Shown here in pieces: positions 53,634 through 61,389 of a DNA stretch of 64,000 bases. This stretch comes from an uncultured Candidatus Melainabacteria bacterium (GTDB taxonomy: Bacteria; Cyanobacteriota; Vampirovibrionia; Gastranaerophilales; Gastranaerophilaceae): assembly GCA_934757245.1 (NCBI GenBank), contig CAKVLH010000006.1:1-64000 (forward strand), read 5' to 3'. A program made the position numbers and the translations under genes. How positions within the stretch are numbered: the first letter of the stretch is position 1; each line of letters opens with the position of its first letter. Under the pieces are notes generated by a model that saw only the letters and a program-made list of their open reading frames with translations, was not told where the DNA came from and made no database searches.

Positions 53634-53792
53634 AATGTCGCTAGGGTGCCACAACAGGAACACTACGACAAAAAAATCTTACAACAATTAACCAACAAAT
53701 GCAATATTTATTGCAAATTGGCTTTACTCTTAAAATTAGATACACAAACACATTATAATATTAGAATAATTCTAGGCTTAGAAAAGCTTTAA
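53634..53792 (+). pseudogene. Module copy 1 (C-terminal remnant of a repeated unknown gene family)
   Basis: It encodes NVARVPQQEHYDKKIL, then NIYCK, and ends HYNIRIILGLEKL with a stop. It aligns with the copies at 54163, 55347 and 55939 (NV.EV.ILEPYDKGIV, NIYxR, YYNMRxALGLK). There is no start codon in frame, only TTG. It is followed 11 bp later by the end of a minus-strand cargo gene. Confidence 0.6.
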
Positions 53793-53802
53793 AATAATAT
53801 TG

Positions 53803-54099
53803 TTATTTGTTTAGTAAATTGTTTAAAGGTTTATCAAAACCTAGTGTAGAAAGTATTCCTGCAAAAAACATTAAAACAGAATTTGGCTTACTTTCTTTAG
53901 TGACAGGCGACAAGTTTTGTATCAATTTTTTATTGGCTAATGCGACCTTTTCATCAACTCTTTTACCACCAGCAATGAACAATTTAATAGAACCTGGCAT
54001 CCCTTTTTTTACACGAACAAATTTATTATCAATACATTTTACATTTACGTATCCATTAAAACTTGTTGAATTTGATTGTGATAATTTATTAATTTGCAT
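53803..54099 (-). CDS. Small hypothetical protein with SFNG N-terminal motif
   Basis: This 98-aa protein starts MQINKLSQSNSTSFNGYVNV. It continues with a short beta-rich, basic region (VRVKKGMPGSIKLFIAGGKR) and ends with a hydrophobic helix (VLMFFAGILSTLGF) and KPLNNLLNK. AAAGGAG eight bases before the ATG supports it. I do not know the family. It sits between module copies 1 and 2 on the opposite strand. Confidence 0.65.
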   Translation of the reverse strand: MQINKLSQSNSTSFNGYVNVKCIDNKFVRVKKGMPGSIKLFIAGGKRVDEKVALANKKLIQNLSPVTKESKPNSVLMFFAGILSTLGFDKPLNNLLNK

Positions 54100-54153
54100 A
54101 ATACACACTCCTTTTGTACTTATATAAAAATCGCTAAAAATATAATTTGCTAA

Positions 54154-54324
54154 ATGTTTAAAAATGGTGTCGAAGAGGTTACTATTCTAGAACCCATTGA
54201 CAACGGAATTGTATCACAAGAAATATTGTCGAACAACATTTATCATAGAATTGTACATATTATGAAACTATCAACGCAAGAGTATTACAATATGAGAACG
54301 GCATTGGGTTTAAAGTGTGCTTAA
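54154..54324 (+). CDS. Module copy 2, small intact reading frame
   Basis: This 56-aa frame reads MFKNGVEEVTILEPIDNGIV, NNIYHRIVHIMK, STQEYYNMRTALGLKCA. It is the best-preserved copy of the repeated module and has an ATG 7 nt after a TATAAT (54141-54146). It could be an expressed small protein or the conserved end of a larger lost gene. No family is recognised. Confidence 0.5.
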   Translation: MFKNGVEEVTILEPIDNGIVSQEILSNNIYHRIVHIMKLSTQEYYNMRTALGLKCA

Positions 54325-54435
54325 ATTATTTCCCATGAATATCTATTGTAAAGCAAACACACATACCACAACTACATAATGTTATACACATTTACATGTT
54401 TGATGTCCATAACACAATACCACTCATGCCAGTCC
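54325..54435. other. Gap with no recognisable feature
   Basis: I see no gene or strong structure in these 111 bases, between module copy 2 and the antitoxin readthrough tail. Confidence 0.4.
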
Positions 54436-54543
54436 TCACTCAACTCTATAAGCCTTGCCAAGTGTTTTGCAGGATAATTTTTCTGTTCTGTTTTTATCAA
54501 ACTCGCTAAAAGCAGCGTGAGCGGCCTCTCTTGGAATGTTTGA
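54436..54543 (-). pseudogene. In-frame 35-codon tail after the HigA stop
   Basis: Directly after the antitoxin TAA the same frame stays open and protein-like for 35 codons (REAAHAAFSEFDKN, then RTEKLSCKTLGKAYRVE) before TGA. It may be a remnant of a longer antitoxin or of an element inserted at its 3' end. Confidence 0.4.
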
Positions 54544-54843
54544 TTAACACATAGCCTTGATTGGTTGTATTCTACTTATATCATCAGCAATTTCACGTTT
54601 AGCAACTCTTAGTTCATAATCTTCTTGATAGCGTAAGAAATAACCTTGCGAAAGTCCAAAATATGTGGTCAAACGCAAGTCTGTATCCGCAGTAATTCTT
54701 CTTTGTCCTTTTATAATTTGATGAATTCTGTTTGGAGGAACAAATATTGCATTAGCTAAAGCATTTTGTGTAAGGTTAAATGGCTCAATGAATTCTTCTT
54801 TGAGCATTTCGCCAACGGTCGTAAGTTCAATATATTCAGTCAT
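54544..54843 (-). CDS. higA: HigA-type antitoxin (XRE/VapI-like)
   Basis: This 99-aa helix-turn-helix protein has the HigA pattern: GEMLKEEFIEPFNLTQNALA, IFVPPNRIHQIIKGQRRIT, ADTDLRLTTYFGLSQGYFL. It neutralises HigB and represses its own promoter in known systems. It lies 96 bp after the toxin gene and has its own consensus promoter with an operator, as well as a GGAG site. Confidence 0.93.
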   Translation of the reverse strand: MTEYIELTTVGEMLKEEFIEPFNLTQNALANAIFVPPNRIHQIIKGQRRITADTDLRLTTYFGLSQGYFLRYQEDYELRVAKREIADDISRIQPIKAMC

Positions 54844-54877
54844 TGCAATATCTCCAAATTGTTTATCATCTATTTAT

Positions 54878-54906
54878 ATTATACAGTACGTACCACGTAA
54901 TTTCAA
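54878..54906 (-). promoter_or_regulatory. Internal higA promoter with operator dyad
   Basis: On the minus strand TTGAAA (54901-54906), an exact 17-bp spacer and TATAAT (54878-54883). Between them lies TACGT-ACC-ACGTA (54887-54899), a perfect dyad suited to antitoxin binding. Confidence 0.7.
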
Positions 54907-54939
54907 CCCCATAAAAGCATTTTGTTAAGATAGGTTAAA

Positions 54940-55224
54940 TTAACCGTGATAGTCTACTATTTCAACATCAAATGAATGGTTGTCTAACCAACGAAAACAA
55001 ATTCTAAACTGGTCGTTAATACGGATAGAGTATTGTCCTTGCCTGTCTCTTGTTAGAGCTTCCAAATGATTACTCGGTGGTATCTTCAAGTCATCAAGAA
55101 CCGAAGCTACATGTAACATTCTCAACTTTTGCAATGCACGTTTTTGAATATCGTGTGGTAACTTCTTTGAAAACTTTTCATTCCATATCTTCTCTGTTTC
55201 TTTGCATTTGAAAGATTTAATCAT
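54940..55224 (-). CDS. higB: HigB/RelE-type mRNA interferase toxin
   Basis: This 94-aa toxin has the HigB signature: MIKSFKCKETEKIWNEKFSK, PHDIQKRALQKLRMLHVA, PPSNHLEALTRDRQGQYSIR, INDQFRICFRW and VEIVDYHG at the end. It cleaves mRNA on the ribosome in known members. Toxin-first gene order is typical of HigBA. The ATG is 6 nt after TAGAAT and has no Shine-Dalgarno. Confidence 0.93.
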   Translation of the reverse strand: MIKSFKCKETEKIWNEKFSKKLPHDIQKRALQKLRMLHVASVLDDLKIPPSNHLEALTRDRQGQYSIRINDQFRICFRWLDNHSFDVEIVDYHG

Positions 55225-55230
55225 GATTTT

Positions 55231-55259
55231 ATTCTACCATGTAATAATAACAATGAACA
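55231..55259 (-). promoter_or_regulatory. Leaderless-type promoter of higB
   Basis: On the minus strand TGTTCA (55254-55259), a 17-bp spacer and TAGAAT (55231-55236), 6 nt before the ATG. Confidence 0.45.
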
Positions 55260-55475
55260 TCCTGACGTTAATGAATTGGTAGACTATGGAACCCGCAAAA
55301 AGCTTTTGAATACTAAAATAGAGCCTAATTTAGACGGCTCTATAAAAATGTCGACGAAGTTGCTATTTTAGAGTTCTATGACAAGAAAATAGTAGTCAAG
55401 TTAGGTAAAATTGCAATAATTGTCAGATTTAGTTTGATATATCTACTTTCGATTATTTTTGAAATAATTATCTAA
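55255..55475 (+). pseudogene. Module copy 3, frameshifted
   Basis: The first frame (55255-55371) reads EHPDVNELVDYGTRKKLL and KIEPNLDGSIK. The second (55347-55475) reads NVDEVAILEFYDKKIV. One missing base in the A run at 55344-55348 would join them as GSIKNVDEVAILE. After about 20 residues the end diverges into a hydrophobic tail. It is the longest copy and shows what preceded the conserved C-terminus. Confidence 0.6.
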
Positions 55476-55922
55476 ATAAAGCTTTATAAGATATGGAGAC
55501 AAAACAAATAATATTAATATATATGTCCAGAAGCTTGTATTTGCCTCTGAATACACTTCGTATTTAATTTGTGGATTAATTAAATAGTCATTAAATCTTT
55601 TTTGTTCAATCTTAAAGACATAATTAATGTCTTTAAGACGAGATTGATGATTCCAATAATAAATAAATGGAGCCAAGTTATCATATGTCAAATATAAATG
55701 ATGCCATGTTCTATGTTTATTAGCAAGAGAAATGTCTTTATAAAATAAAACAGTTTTATTGTTGATGTTTTGTTTGTGATGATATTTTATTAAACCAAAA
55801 TATTCATGTGTAATTTTACATTCATAACTTTTATTACAAATCATTGATTCTTTAGTAGGATGAAAATACACAAATATGATAAATAAACACGAGAATAATA
55901 AAAGAAAAAAACACTTCTTCAT
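55443..55922 (-). CDS. Small membrane protein with two transmembrane helices
   Basis: This 159-aa protein has an N-terminal hydrophobic segment (KCFFLLLFSCLFIIFVYF), a soluble extracytoplasmic-looking middle with two Cys (MICNKSYECKIT) and many aromatic residues, and a C-terminal helix (FWTYILILFVLSPYLIKLY). AAGGA precedes the ATG. Family unknown; it could be an immunity-type protein. It overlaps the end of module copy 3 and its start abuts copy 4. Confidence 0.6.
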   Translation of the reverse strand: MKKCFFLLLFSCLFIIFVYFHPTKESMICNKSYECKITHEYFGLIKYHHKQNINNKTVLFYKDISLANKHRTWHHLYLTYDNLAPFIYYWNHQSRLKDINYVFKIEQKRFNDYLINPQIKYEVYSEANTSFWTYILILFVLSPYLIKLYLDNYFKNNRK

Positions 55923-55938
55923 TACAAAATTCCTTAGA

Positions 55939-56103
55939 AATAATGTAGTTATTGTGCCAATACTGGAACCCTGCGACAAGGGGATTGTAACATACAAAAC
56001 TAGTATTGTAAACATCTACCAAAGGGTTATAAGCATATTGAATGAATCTGCAAGTGGGTATTACAACATGAAAATGGCATTAAAAGGAAATTCACATAGT
56101 TAA
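55939..56103 (+). pseudogene. Module copy 4
   Basis: It encodes NNVVIVPILEPCDKGIVTY, then NIYQRVISILNESA and GYYNMKMALKGNSHS with a stop. It aligns with copies 1-3. It starts 16 bp upstream of the divergent membrane-protein ATG, and no start codon of its own is convincing. Confidence 0.6.
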
Positions 56104-56148
56104 CTTAACATTTACTGTATCTACTCTTGCTTCGAGTATAATCAAAGA

Positions 56149-56302
56149 ATGGACAAACAAAAAACACAAAAAGAATTACTTGATGTTAATAAAAATATTA
56201 TCAGACGAAAAACTCCAAAATGAATTAATTGTAAATCAAGCAGAATTATTAAAAGAATTGATAGCAGACATAAAAACGAATATTAATAGTTCTAAAAATT
56301 AA
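56149..56302 (+). pseudogene. Possible small gene split by a frameshift
   Basis: An ATG 6 nt after TATAAT (56137-56142) opens MDKQKTQKELLDVNKNIIRR with a stop after 24 codons. An overlapping frame continues as a helical segment (NELIVNQAELLKELIADIKT) to 56302. One frameshift would join them into a protein of about 50 aa. Alternatively neither is translated. Confidence 0.3.
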
Positions 56303-56319
56303 TAGTTTTTATTACAACA

Positions 56320-56349
56320 TTGACAAAATAGCATAAAATCTGAGATAAT
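56320..56349 (+). promoter_or_regulatory. Promoter of the sce7726/sce7725/RES operon
   Basis: A perfect TTGACA (56320-56325), an 18-bp spacer and GATAAT (56344-56349), 25 nt before the first ATG. Confidence 0.65.
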
Positions 56350-56374
56350 AGATATATGATACGCTGGGTATTTT

Positions 56375-57226
56375 ATGACTAAAAATGATAATACATTATT
56401 AAATAGAGTATTTTCAAGAAATACACTAAAAGCATTATTAAATGAATCAGAAAAAGATAATGCTTATTATGCTGTATTAAGACGTTATATAAATGAGCCT
56501 TACAATAAAAATCATAAAACCTTGATAAGTGAAATTTATCATAATTTGAAAGATAAATATAGAAATGAATATTATTATAAAAATACTTTATTAAACAGAT
56601 TATTATTCAAAGAACATAATCCATTAAATACAGTGGCGTTAACAGAAATTCCAGTAGGAAAATCTATTGCTGATTTTATTATGATAAATGGTAAAGCAAT
56701 AGTTTATGAAATTAAAACCGAACTTGATAATTTTGAAAGACTAGATAGTCAATTAGAAAATTATTATAAAGCTTTTGATAATGTATGCGTTGTTACTTCT
56801 GAAAACAATCTGGATGCGATTCAAAGTAAATTAAATAAGATTAATATTGGCATTTATTATATAAGTAAAAGAGGAGCATTAAAAAAACTTAGGAAACCTA
56901 TTTCCGATATGTCTAATTTGGATTATGAAATAATATTTAAAATTTTGCGAAAAAAGGAATATGAAACCATTATATCAAAATATTATGATTTGCCACAAGT
57001 TACGCAATTTAAATATTATCAGGCATGTAAAGATTTATTTTTTACAATTCCGTTAGCTAATATGTATAATGATTTTAAAGAACAATTAAAAACAAGAAGT
57101 AATATAGACATTGAACTAATTTCTGATGTTCCAAAAGAAATTAAAAGTGTAGTTTATTTTTCTCGATTGAAACAAAAAGAATATGATAAGTTAAACTTGT
57201 TTTTAAATAAAGAATATGGAGGTTAA
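56375..57226 (+). CDS. sce7726 family protein (PD-(D/E)XK nuclease-like)
   Basis: This 283-aa protein resembles the sce7726 family: VALTEIPVGKSIADFIMING, then KAIVYEIKTELDNFERLDSQ. Asp100 and Glu112-x-Lys114 form a PD-(D/E)XK nuclease-type core (with Glu91 upstream), followed by Gln126 or Gln-Leu, as in restriction-like endonucleases. The C-terminal half is helical. It is the first gene of a three-gene operon with strong promoter and short spacings. Its codon use is markedly A/T-rich compared with the core genes. Biological role unproven; defence is likely. Confidence 0.8.
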   Translation: MTKNDNTLLNRVFSRNTLKALLNESEKDNAYYAVLRRYINEPYNKNHKTLISEIYHNLKDKYRNEYYYKNTLLNRLLFKEHNPLNTVALTEIPVGKSIADFIMINGKAIVYEIKTELDNFERLDSQLENYYKAFDNVCVVTSENNLDAIQSKLNKINIGIYYISKRGALKKLRKPISDMSNLDYEIIFKILRKKEYETIISKYYDLPQVTQFKYYQACKDLFFTIPLANMYNDFKEQLKTRSNIDIELISDVPKEIKSVVYFSRLKQKEYDKLNLFLNKEYGG

Positions 57227-57227
57227 T

Positions 57228-58148
57228 ATGTATTTCCCATACTTAAGAGGACGACAATTTGAACTTATTGCTTTAAGAGAATTATTACAACATAAACTTA
57301 TCGGGGAACATATATACCCAATAGTCGAGCCAGTAAAACTTTCAAGTACCATAATAAAGACTGTTGAATTATATCAAAAAGAAAATCGCAATATAGGTAT
57401 TATTATGAATCCTTGCGTTGGAAATCTTAATAATGAAAAATTAAAAAATAATGAAGATAAAATTTGCAAAAATCTTCAAAAGCTTATTAATAATAACAAC
57501 ATCAAAGAGGCTTATCATTTAAGTAAAAATTTAAATACCTTTACTGATGATTTATCAAACATAATACTCATTGCAAAGAATCGAGACGCTAGTGTTTTCT
57601 ATAACAATTTTTATTCGCCAACCCTTCAGCCTTCCTATACTTTAATGTTAGATGAATCAGATTTTAGAAGGAATATAAGAAACAGAACGAGAGTTTTATT
57701 AGCGGATAATTTCAATAAGCAATCAAAAAATGCCAATTACAATGGAGATGAGTTTTTTACAAGAGACCATTTGTTTTATGATTCTGATGGATATGTCGGT
57801 TTTTCAGATTTTTCAATAGTTGGTGACGAATATAAAGAATCTGGTTTCGCTCCGTATGCTGTCGCTATTCACATAGTATATCTTGATAAAAACCAAGAAA
57901 TGAGGGTTAAGCACTTCGTTTCTGATACGAATGACGACTATACAGATACAGTAAAGAAATTTAAAGAAGCTTTAGATAAATTAGTAGCTTGGAATAGAGA
58001 TATGCAACTTGATACTTACGGAATGAAAGAATTTGAGAGATTGCACAGAGAAGAATCTTATCCTGGATTGGGTACGGTTAAAAAATTATCTATAATGCAT
58101 CATATCGAATTAGTAAATAACTTTTTAGAGAATAGAGAGAATCATTAA
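57228..58148 (+). CDS. sce7725 family protein
   Basis: This 306-aa protein has the sce7725 pattern: MYFPYLRGRQFELIALRELL, YPIVEPVKLS, NIGIIMNPCVGN, YTLMLDESDFRR, GFSDFSIVGDEYKESGFAP, and AVAIHIVYLDKNQEMRVKHF. The fold may be a barrel like that of phage beta-family proteins (inference). It partners sce7726-type genes in other genomes. A GGAGG site sits 6 nt before the ATG, which follows the previous stop by 1 nt. Its stop overlaps the RES gene start (TAATG). Confidence 0.8.
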   Translation: MYFPYLRGRQFELIALRELLQHKLIGEHIYPIVEPVKLSSTIIKTVELYQKENRNIGIIMNPCVGNLNNEKLKNNEDKICKNLQKLINNNNIKEAYHLSKNLNTFTDDLSNIILIAKNRDASVFYNNFYSPTLQPSYTLMLDESDFRRNIRNRTRVLLADNFNKQSKNANYNGDEFFTRDHLFYDSDGYVGFSDFSIVGDEYKESGFAPYAVAIHIVYLDKNQEMRVKHFVSDTNDDYTDTVKKFKEALDKLVAWNRDMQLDTYGMKEFERLHREESYPGLGTVKKLSIMHHIELVNNFLENRENH

Positions 58149-59254
58149 TGAGATTATGTAGTAATTGCTTTAGTGATTCCGAAATAAGAGGAATCATAGA
58201 TAGTATTTATAATAAAGATGTTTGTGATATTTTTGGTATAGAAACAGAACATATATATGATACTTCAAAACATTCTGAACTTACACCTTATTTTGAATCA
58301 TTAATAAATATATATACACCTTTAAGTAAATCAGAGTCTGATATTGATAAGTCTAAATCATTAAGTTTAAAATATGATATATTAGATAGATGGGATATTT
58401 TTAAATCTAACATTACACAAGAACAGGCATATTTAGTTTTAAAAAATATCTGTCAAGAAAAATATTCTGCAACCCCTGAATTATTTGATAATGATGTTAT
58501 TATAGAAGAATTTTATGATGATGAATATAAAACTAAACATTCTTTATTAAAAACTTATTCTTGGGAAAATTTTACTGAAAATTTAATTAAAAACAACAGA
58601 TATCATACCAACCATTTCAATGAAAAAATTTTAGAATTGTTTTGTCCTAAGATTGTAAAACAGTATAAAAAGGGGGCAAAATTTTATAGAGGACGTATTT
58701 CTTCAAAAGAAGGTTATCATTTTAACAATATGGGAGCTCCTGATTTTAAAAATTCTAGAGATGGAAGAGTTAATGCTTGTGGAGTGGAATGTCTATATTT
58801 AGCAAGTGAAGTTAAAACTACAATTAGTGAAGTTAGAGCTGGTACTTCCGATTATGTTACAGTAGGAATATTTGAGTTACAAGAAGATATTAATATTGTT
58901 GATTTAAAAAGAATAGACAAAATCAGCCCATTTACATTAGATGAAAATGAAATATCATTAGTAGATTATGCAATTAACAAAAGGTTTCTACACAAAATAA
59001 ATGAAGAAATGGGGAAAGTAATTAAACAAAGTGATTCAAGACTGGATTATATTCCAACTCAATACATTAGTGATTACATAAAAAGTATAGAAGCAAATAC
59101 TGGCGGTAAATTGTACTCAGGAATAGAATATAATAGTACATTATGTGATTCAGGTTACAATTTGGCAATTTTTTACCCAAATTTGTTTAAATGCATCGAA
59201 ACCCAAATATACGAGGTCAATTCTTTAACTTATAATTTTAAAGAAATTGAGTAA
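58148..59254 (+). CDS. RES-domain protein with N-terminal accessory domain
   Basis: This 368-aa protein has a C-terminal RES domain (about 175-355) with the three named residues: Arg in KFYRGRISS (181), Glu in TTISEVRAG (228) and Ser in KLYSGIEYNS (324 or 330). RES toxins degrade NAD+ or ADP-ribosylate. The N-terminal 170 residues start with CSNCF, a zinc-knuckle-like pair, and a helical HEPN/RES-type accessory region. As last gene of the operon it may be the effector controlled by the first two proteins. No separate Xre antitoxin lies next to it. Confidence 0.85.
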   Translation: MRLCSNCFSDSEIRGIIDSIYNKDVCDIFGIETEHIYDTSKHSELTPYFESLINIYTPLSKSESDIDKSKSLSLKYDILDRWDIFKSNITQEQAYLVLKNICQEKYSATPELFDNDVIIEEFYDDEYKTKHSLLKTYSWENFTENLIKNNRYHTNHFNEKILELFCPKIVKQYKKGAKFYRGRISSKEGYHFNNMGAPDFKNSRDGRVNACGVECLYLASEVKTTISEVRAGTSDYVTVGIFELQEDINIVDLKRIDKISPFTLDENEISLVDYAINKRFLHKINEEMGKVIKQSDSRLDYIPTQYISDYIKSIEANTGGKLYSGIEYNSTLCDSGYNLAIFYPNLFKCIETQIYEVNSLTYNFKEIE

Positions 59255-59305
59255 CTTTTCGCAAAGGTACACATATACGAACAGTATATTTTAAGCTAAA
59301 AATGC

Positions 59306-59381
59306 ATTCGTAAAACTCTATTAAGTTTATTTACGAATATTCGCATATTATATTGACTTATGCGAATAGAAGTGTCATAAT
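59306..59381 (+). other. res-like double dyad and promoter of the recombinase
   Basis: Two adjoining dyads: ATTCGTAAA (59306-59314) with TTTACGAAT (59330-59338), and TATTCGCATA (59338-59347) with TATGCGAATA (59359-59368). Each spans 31-33 bp, the size of a resolvase subsite, with related arm sequence. The promoter TTGACT (59353-59358), 17 bp, CATAAT (59376-59381) overlaps the second, so binding would also regulate the gene. Confidence 0.65.
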
Positions 59382-59412
59382 ATTAGTACAAAACTAATTC
59401 ATCGGAGGCATT

Positions 59413-60012
59413 ATGACTATTAAAATATTTGGTTATTGCAGAGTATCTACTAATGAACAAAAAGAGGATAGACAACTCCAAGCTATGCTTGATTTGGGTA
59501 TTAATGAAAGAGATATTTTTGTTGACAAATGTAGTGGTAAAGATTTTGCAAGACCCCAATATCAAGCATTAAAACTTCAGCTTCGAGAAGGAGATGTTCT
59601 TGTAATTAAGTCCATTGACCGTTTAGGAAGAAATTACAAGCAGATTTGTGATGAATGGAGAGAAATTACTAGAGATATAAAGGCAAACATTAAAGTTATT
59701 GATATGCCCGTACTGGATACAACTAAGACTGATGGGCTTATTGGTGAAGTAATTTCTGATATTGTCTTACAATTATTAAGCTATGTAGCAGAACAAGAAA
59801 GAGCTTTTATTAAGCAAAGACAAGCAGAAGGTATACAAATTGCAAAAGAAAAAGGTAAAAGACTAGGCAAGCCTCCGATTCAATATCCTGACAATTGGAA
59901 AAAAATATATACTATTTGGAAAAGTGGAAATATTACAGCAAGAGAAGCAATGAAACAAATGAATCTTAAGCCAACGTCTTTTTATAAATTAGCTAAGAAT
60001 TATAAAGAATAA
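59413..60012 (+). CDS. Serine recombinase (resolvase/invertase)
   Basis: This 199-aa small serine recombinase has the catalytic motif GYCRVSTNEQKEDRQ (Ser12, with Arg10), VIKSIDRLGRNY, and the E-helix region LLSYVAEQERAFIKQRQAEG. A C-terminal helix-turn-helix follows (NITAREAMKQMNLKPTSFYK). It resembles Tn3-type resolvases or DNA invertases. A GGAGG site precedes the ATG. It is adjacent to the RES operon and downstream of a res-like site, so it may resolve or invert local DNA. Confidence 0.92.
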   Translation: MTIKIFGYCRVSTNEQKEDRQLQAMLDLGINERDIFVDKCSGKDFARPQYQALKLQLREGDVLVIKSIDRLGRNYKQICDEWREITRDIKANIKVIDMPVLDTTKTDGLIGEVISDIVLQLLSYVAEQERAFIKQRQAEGIQIAKEKGKRLGKPPIQYPDNWKKIYTIWKSGNITAREAMKQMNLKPTSFYKLAKNYKE

Positions 60013-60254
60013 TCTAAAAGATATCCCCCGTACTTTAGTTCGGACAAAGAAATGTGTTTTGCGCCTAAGCAGGAGATACTAAATATAAAACATTGTAATT
60101 ATACACCGCCACAAGCCATATGTAGCAAGGGCTTATTTATGTGTTTAAAAAAGCGATGTCCTAGAATCGATTTTTATTGTGTACTTGATAATTTATACCT
60201 ATTTGCAATTTTACAGGGCTTTAAATTGCTTGTTGTAGCATTAGATTTAATTGT
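60013..60254. other. Gap without convincing gene
   Basis: These 242 bases carry one Cys-rich 75-codon frame without a ribosome-binding site or recognisable protein character. I see no RNA gene. Confidence 0.4.
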
Positions 60255-60497
60255 TTACTTATATGTACCAAGTTTTTGACCTTTTGTTGAATACTTAATT
60301 ACCTTACCACTTGAATCTCGTTTATAGGTATATTGTTTTTGTCCTTTGGAATTATAAACATCTGTTTTCCCATTTGAGTAGGTTTTGGTGAATCCAGTAG
60401 TCTGCCCTTTATTATTTTTTATGTAGTGTTTTTCATAAGCAAAGGTAGGCATGGCAACTATTGAAAATAAAATTGTTAATAATAAAAATTTTTTCAT
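60255..60497 (-). CDS. Small secreted Tyr/Lys/Gly-repeat protein
   Basis: This 80-aa protein has a signal peptide (MKKFLLLTILFSIVAMPTFA). The mature part has repeating turns such as YSNGKTDVYNSKGQKQYTYK and YSTKGQKLGTYK, like small beta-hairpin repeats of surface proteins. GAAAGG precedes the ATG. It has no known family. Confidence 0.65.
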   Translation of the reverse strand: MKKFLLLTILFSIVAMPTFAYEKHYIKNNKGQTTGFTKTYSNGKTDVYNSKGQKQYTYKRDSSGKVIKYSTKGQKLGTYK

Positions 60498-60508
60498 AAA
60501 AAACCTTT

Positions 60509-61381
60509 CTATGAATTTTGGTTACGCAAAATATATTCTAATATAGAAATAATCTCATTTACTTTATCTTTGGAGCCTATGTTAATCGTAATAATCGAAT
60601 CTTCTAAGGAATTTAAGTAAATAACTATTTGATATGAATTTTTAACAGATGTTTTAAATGTTGTTTCAGTTTTTCTTTGTCCACTTCCTCCGATAATAGC
60701 TCCAGTTGCAGTATCTCCTATTAATAATCCAGTAGCTATTGCTCCTCCTATGGCTTTTTTTGAATTTGAACTGCTTAAAGAAGTCGCTGTTTGCGTTGTT
60801 GTACTGTTATCAATAAATTCATATTTAATAAAATCATCGTAATTAATTTTCTGTACTGTTGCAGAAATTTCTCCTGTTGAAGAGTTTAACATAAACCTGT
60901 AATAAGCAAGATATTTTTCATTATTATTAACGCCAATAGCTTCCTTTGTACGAGATATTTTATAAATTTCTATTTCTTTAGTGAGTTCACAAATTCCTTT
61001 CTTGTGTAGTTCACTTGTTAATAATTTATTAAAAACAATTTCATTATGTTTCATTATTTTTTGTTTGATATCTTTAGCTTTTTCTATCAAATCCTTTGGG
61101 ATATAATTATTTTTAAAAGTTCTAATTGCCATAACTAATGCGGCAATTGGAGTACCAAAAAAAGCAATAGCTGTAATAATAAAATTACTATCAGAACCGT
61201 TGCCAAAAATAATTAAAAGTATAAATGCAATAAACCCAACAACACCTATTCCAAAAAACAAAGATAATGCACTTCCCCAAGCTTCATCATTATTTCTTGG
61301 CAAAGATAATAAACCTATAGGGATATATTCATCAGTATCTATTTTTTCTAAAAGTTCATTTAATTCTAATTCACTAATCAT
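60509..61381 (-). CDS. Membrane protein with two helices and glycine-zipper segment
   Basis: This 290-aa protein has two N-terminal transmembrane helices (about 38-62 and 66-86), a coiled soluble domain, then a Ser/Thr linker and a glycine-rich stretch (KKAIGGAIATGLLIGDTATG, AIIGGSG) and a final beta-rich domain (SYQIVIYLNSLEDSIITINI). It may insert into or span a membrane. It lies 8 nt after the upstream gene on the same strand. Family not recognised. Confidence 0.6.
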   Translation of the reverse strand: MISELELNELLEKIDTDEYIPIGLLSLPRNNDEAWGSALSLFFGIGVVGFIAFILLIIFGNGSDSNFIITAIAFFGTPIAALVMAIRTFKNNYIPKDLIEKAKDIKQKIMKHNEIVFNKLLTSELHKKGICELTKEIEIYKISRTKEAIGVNNNEKYLAYYRFMLNSSTGEISATVQKINYDDFIKYEFIDNSTTTQTATSLSSSNSKKAIGGAIATGLLIGDTATGAIIGGSGQRKTETTFKTSVKNSYQIVIYLNSLEDSIITINIGSKDKVNEIISILEYILRNQNS

Positions 61382-61389
61382 ATTTATTC

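Noticed and set aside
53634..56103. Integron with attC sites
   Set aside because: The repeated segments align as protein-coding sequence and not as attC-like imperfect palindromes; no tyrosine integron integrase is present, and cargo lies on the opposite strand to the modules.
60052..60279. 75-codon plus-strand frame after the recombinase
   Set aside because: It has no ribosome-binding site, an odd Cys content and overlap with the end of a supported minus-strand gene.
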